NCBI GenBank assembly: GCA_947396885.1
Contig: OX377206.1
Location: forward strand, 4,974,658-5,038,657
Source of the DNA: Heligmosomoides polygyrus polygyrus
Taxonomy: Eukaryota > Nematoda > Chromadorea > Rhabditida > Heligmosomidae
DNA length: 64,000 bases
Direction of reading: 5' to 3'
The notes under the pieces were generated by a model. The model did not search any database. It was not told where the DNA came from and saw nothing but the letters and a program-made list of their open reading frames with translations. This document shows positions 61,853-64,000 of the stretch, in pieces. Position 1 is the first letter of the stretch. Each line of letters begins with the position of its first letter. The position numbers and the translations under genes were made by a program.

Positions 61853-63404
61853 TGATCTCCATACGACACGTCGCCATGATTTGTATAGATATCGGTTTTT
61901 CGCACCACCCGGTCGATATCCATGCCGATCAGTCTCATGCTCTTGAATCGCTCGAGTGCATCGAATTGTGCGGTGAGATACTGCCACGCTTGTTGTTCTC
62001 CAACAGTAATAGTGTTGTTAAAGCTTTACCATCAGAAGCCAACGAATGCACATTTTTGAATACCCAAAATTTTCCTTCAAAGGAATATCGAAAGGCACTA
62101 TCATAATGCACGAATTTTTTTTACAACTAAAAACCGCAGCAGTGCTTCCCGAAAATGTGTGGAAATAAATAAAAGCCGACAGCAAGACTGGGTTTTGGCG
62201 GTCTTGAAGGCGTTCACTATCATTGGGGAGAAGACCGGACACTTCGTTCGGTACCGTACGGACACATTTGAGCTTTGCGCAAACGTTTAAAATGTTGCCT
62301 CAGTTACCACAGTACACATCATGTTTGATTCGGAGGGAAGAACCAACTGAGCATATTGAGGTAGAGGGTCGGTCATCCAACGGTTGCAGGGCAAGGAGCA
62401 ACTATGACTCATCCTTCGAACTGCTGGAAAGCGATTTGTTGTGCCGTCTGCCTCCTCCTGCATGTCGATTCATTGCGCATAGATTTTGTTTGCACGGCGA
62501 TCAATTGATTCGAAAAGCATTCACCTTGAAGTGGAAAGTGTATATAGAACGGTTTTCCTGATTTCTTTTTTAAAACAACAACACGAAACGTATTTTTTCT
62601 ATACGATTCAATGTTTTACCTAACATTTAACGAAAACTCTCCGATAAAGCATTAAACGAGCAGAATTTGACGTGCGCCCCTAGTGTGTAATCGCGTCGAT
62701 GTGACGACCGTAATCGCGCCAGCCAATCACGCAGTGAGTCCTTTCGGTGGTACGGACGAGATTCGATCGCACAGAAGGGCCACCGTAGCTATCCATCAAT
62801 GCTGCGATCCATGTAAGCTCCGCGTGCCTTAATGGCCCACTCTCAGAGCTCCTTGCGATCTACCACATGATTAGGGAACTTCGTTTTTTGGTCGATTTTC
62901 AAGATTTTTGAATAAAAACGGCACAAATCAAAGCCTCAAACCATATAGGAGACGACAATTTTAGAAGATGCTTCTTAGCGTTCAACGACCCGAAAAACTT
63001 TCCGAGTGATGTCGGCTTAAGGGCCGCCGACTGTGTTTTCGGATTTCGTCGATCGTGTGCGAAGGATGCGCTTTCCACTGAAACATTTTTCCCCAATTGA
63101 AGGAGCGAACATCAGGGAGTGAAACTGCAACCTATAAAGCGGCAGGCAGTGAAATTAAACTGTTAAGAAATGAGCCCCTCCACTGCGATCTTTCATGCAG
63201 TGATGGGGAAGTTCGAATTTTGGTCGATTTTCGGAATTCTCGGCTAAAATATACCAAATTCGACCCCGATAATTTTATAGGCTGCTTCTCATAAGGGAGA
63301 ATCACCTTTTCTTCTGTTTCCCAACGCGCTACTAGTTGTTCGACCTGTGCATGGCGATCCCTCGCCTGTTAATTCGATGAGAATGCGGCAGCCGCCCGTC
63401 TCCA
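61853..63404. other. No gene seen; weak internal duplication
   Basis: 62835-62960 and 63170-63290 share TTGCGATCT..ATGGGGAA.TTCG, TTTTTGGTCGATTTTC and GGCACAAATC/ACCAAATTCG-like blocks, a decayed direct repeat. No exon supported. Confidence 0.4.
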
Positions 63405-63812
63405 CCGATGACGCACAAGGTGGCGGCTGCCTTACCGGTGTCCTCTAGAAGGATGGCATGTGTCACTGACTGTGAGCTGCTGACGCTGTACCTCACCGTT
63501 CGTCTCGCCTGCCCAAGCGTCGTGGCAATCAACACCGGCGGTCGTGGTGCCTCCCGCGTCGCCATGATTACGGTTGACGGCGCCGATACAACGGACGGGG
63601 AGATGTAGCGCCAGCGGTTGACAGAGTGACTCATGCCTTTGTCCTTTAGGATTGATAATGAAAGAATCCGGCCACTCGGACTGCGGCCTAAAATTTTGGC
63701 GCGCTTTCTAAGAAGACACAAGTCGCAAAAGAAAAATGCCAGAACAGTGTAATTCGAGATATTCACCTAGTCCAGCTTCCATAAAAACAAAACGCATGAT
63801 CCTCGATGAAAC
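63405..63812. repeat. Dispersed repeat R, copy 2
   Basis: Second copy of 54176-54590. Here the left junction has no LINE, so it shows the sequence context into which, or next to which, the LINE inserted. A 144-codon minus-strand frame spans it, without a known family. Confidence 0.8.
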
Positions 63813-64000
63813 ACTTCAGACAGTTTCCTTATTAGTGTGAAATCGTCGCAGACGATGAGTAACCGTGTAGCCATTTGGAATGGCAATATCCGAGGCCAGT
63901 TGGAAAGATTCTTTACGCTCTTGAGGACTTGAGCACATTCATGTTGCCGTTCGGAACATGTTTCCAACAACGGCTCGTTTAACGGCAGCAGGATGAGCAG
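63813..64000. other. No gene seen
   Basis: Short non-coding end of the window. Confidence 0.4.

Noticed and set aside
63332..63766. 144-codon minus-strand gene in repeat R
   Set aside because: The same repeat at 54176-54590 has the frame shifted partway through, so coding is not conserved.

Overview
The window is eukaryotic: spliced genes, short introns with TTTCAG-type acceptors, AATAAA signals and very dense transposable elements. A clade V (strongylid, hookworm-like) nematode fits best. The main reason is a degenerate RTE-type LINE at 13385-14712 whose reverse transcriptase tail (NVGLQLNLTKTMF, YVYLGREVNM, a final DDQWDDR followed by a TGATAAG-like tail) is of the kind I associate with hookworm genomes. 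The species call is inference; no database search was possible.

Host genes are few. (1) A plus-strand lysine/glutamate-rich gene, 11451-18952, has six in-phase 69-bp micro-exons followed by a 3-kb repeat-coding exon that begins with a seventh copy of the micro-exon. (2) A complete six-exon minus-strand gene, 57663-59254, encodes 316 aa with a Zeste/Myb-SANT-like N-terminus and a C-terminal coiled coil; two of its introns appear to be GC-AG. (3) Fragments: a Nudix-box exon at 39705-39830 (minus), a small membrane-protein ORF behind a perfect splice acceptor at 44597-44926 (minus), and a possible terminal exon at 10595-10749 (plus).

The rest is mostly mobile DNA. 5240-8938: a gag-only LTR retrotransposon on the minus strand. 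12503-15293: a hAT element with an 8-bp target duplication, carrying a LINE fragment and lying inside an intron of gene 1. 19109-20849 and 23393-24283: chains of PIF/Harbinger-like MITEs (3-bp TAA target) packed end to end and nested. 25500-34748: a roughly 2-kb inverted duplication of a gag-bearing retroelement whose right arm was later broken by a Helitron (28898-31395) and a Penelope-like element (32588-34420), the latter itself hit by a MITE. 37690-43220: MITEs, tRNA-like SINEs, a Helitron-like element and a foldback element. 45058-49100: a TIR element with an inner minisatellite, tandem duplications and a 42-bp minisatellite. 51041-54175: a near full-length but frameshifted APE-type LINE. 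59496-61490: mariner remnants, one built from two 3' halves joined head to head.

No operon, phage, CRISPR array or rRNA gene is visible. The elements do not form a pathway; what they give together is a readable order of insertions. MITE family letters (A-H) and SINE numbers are labels made for this annotation.
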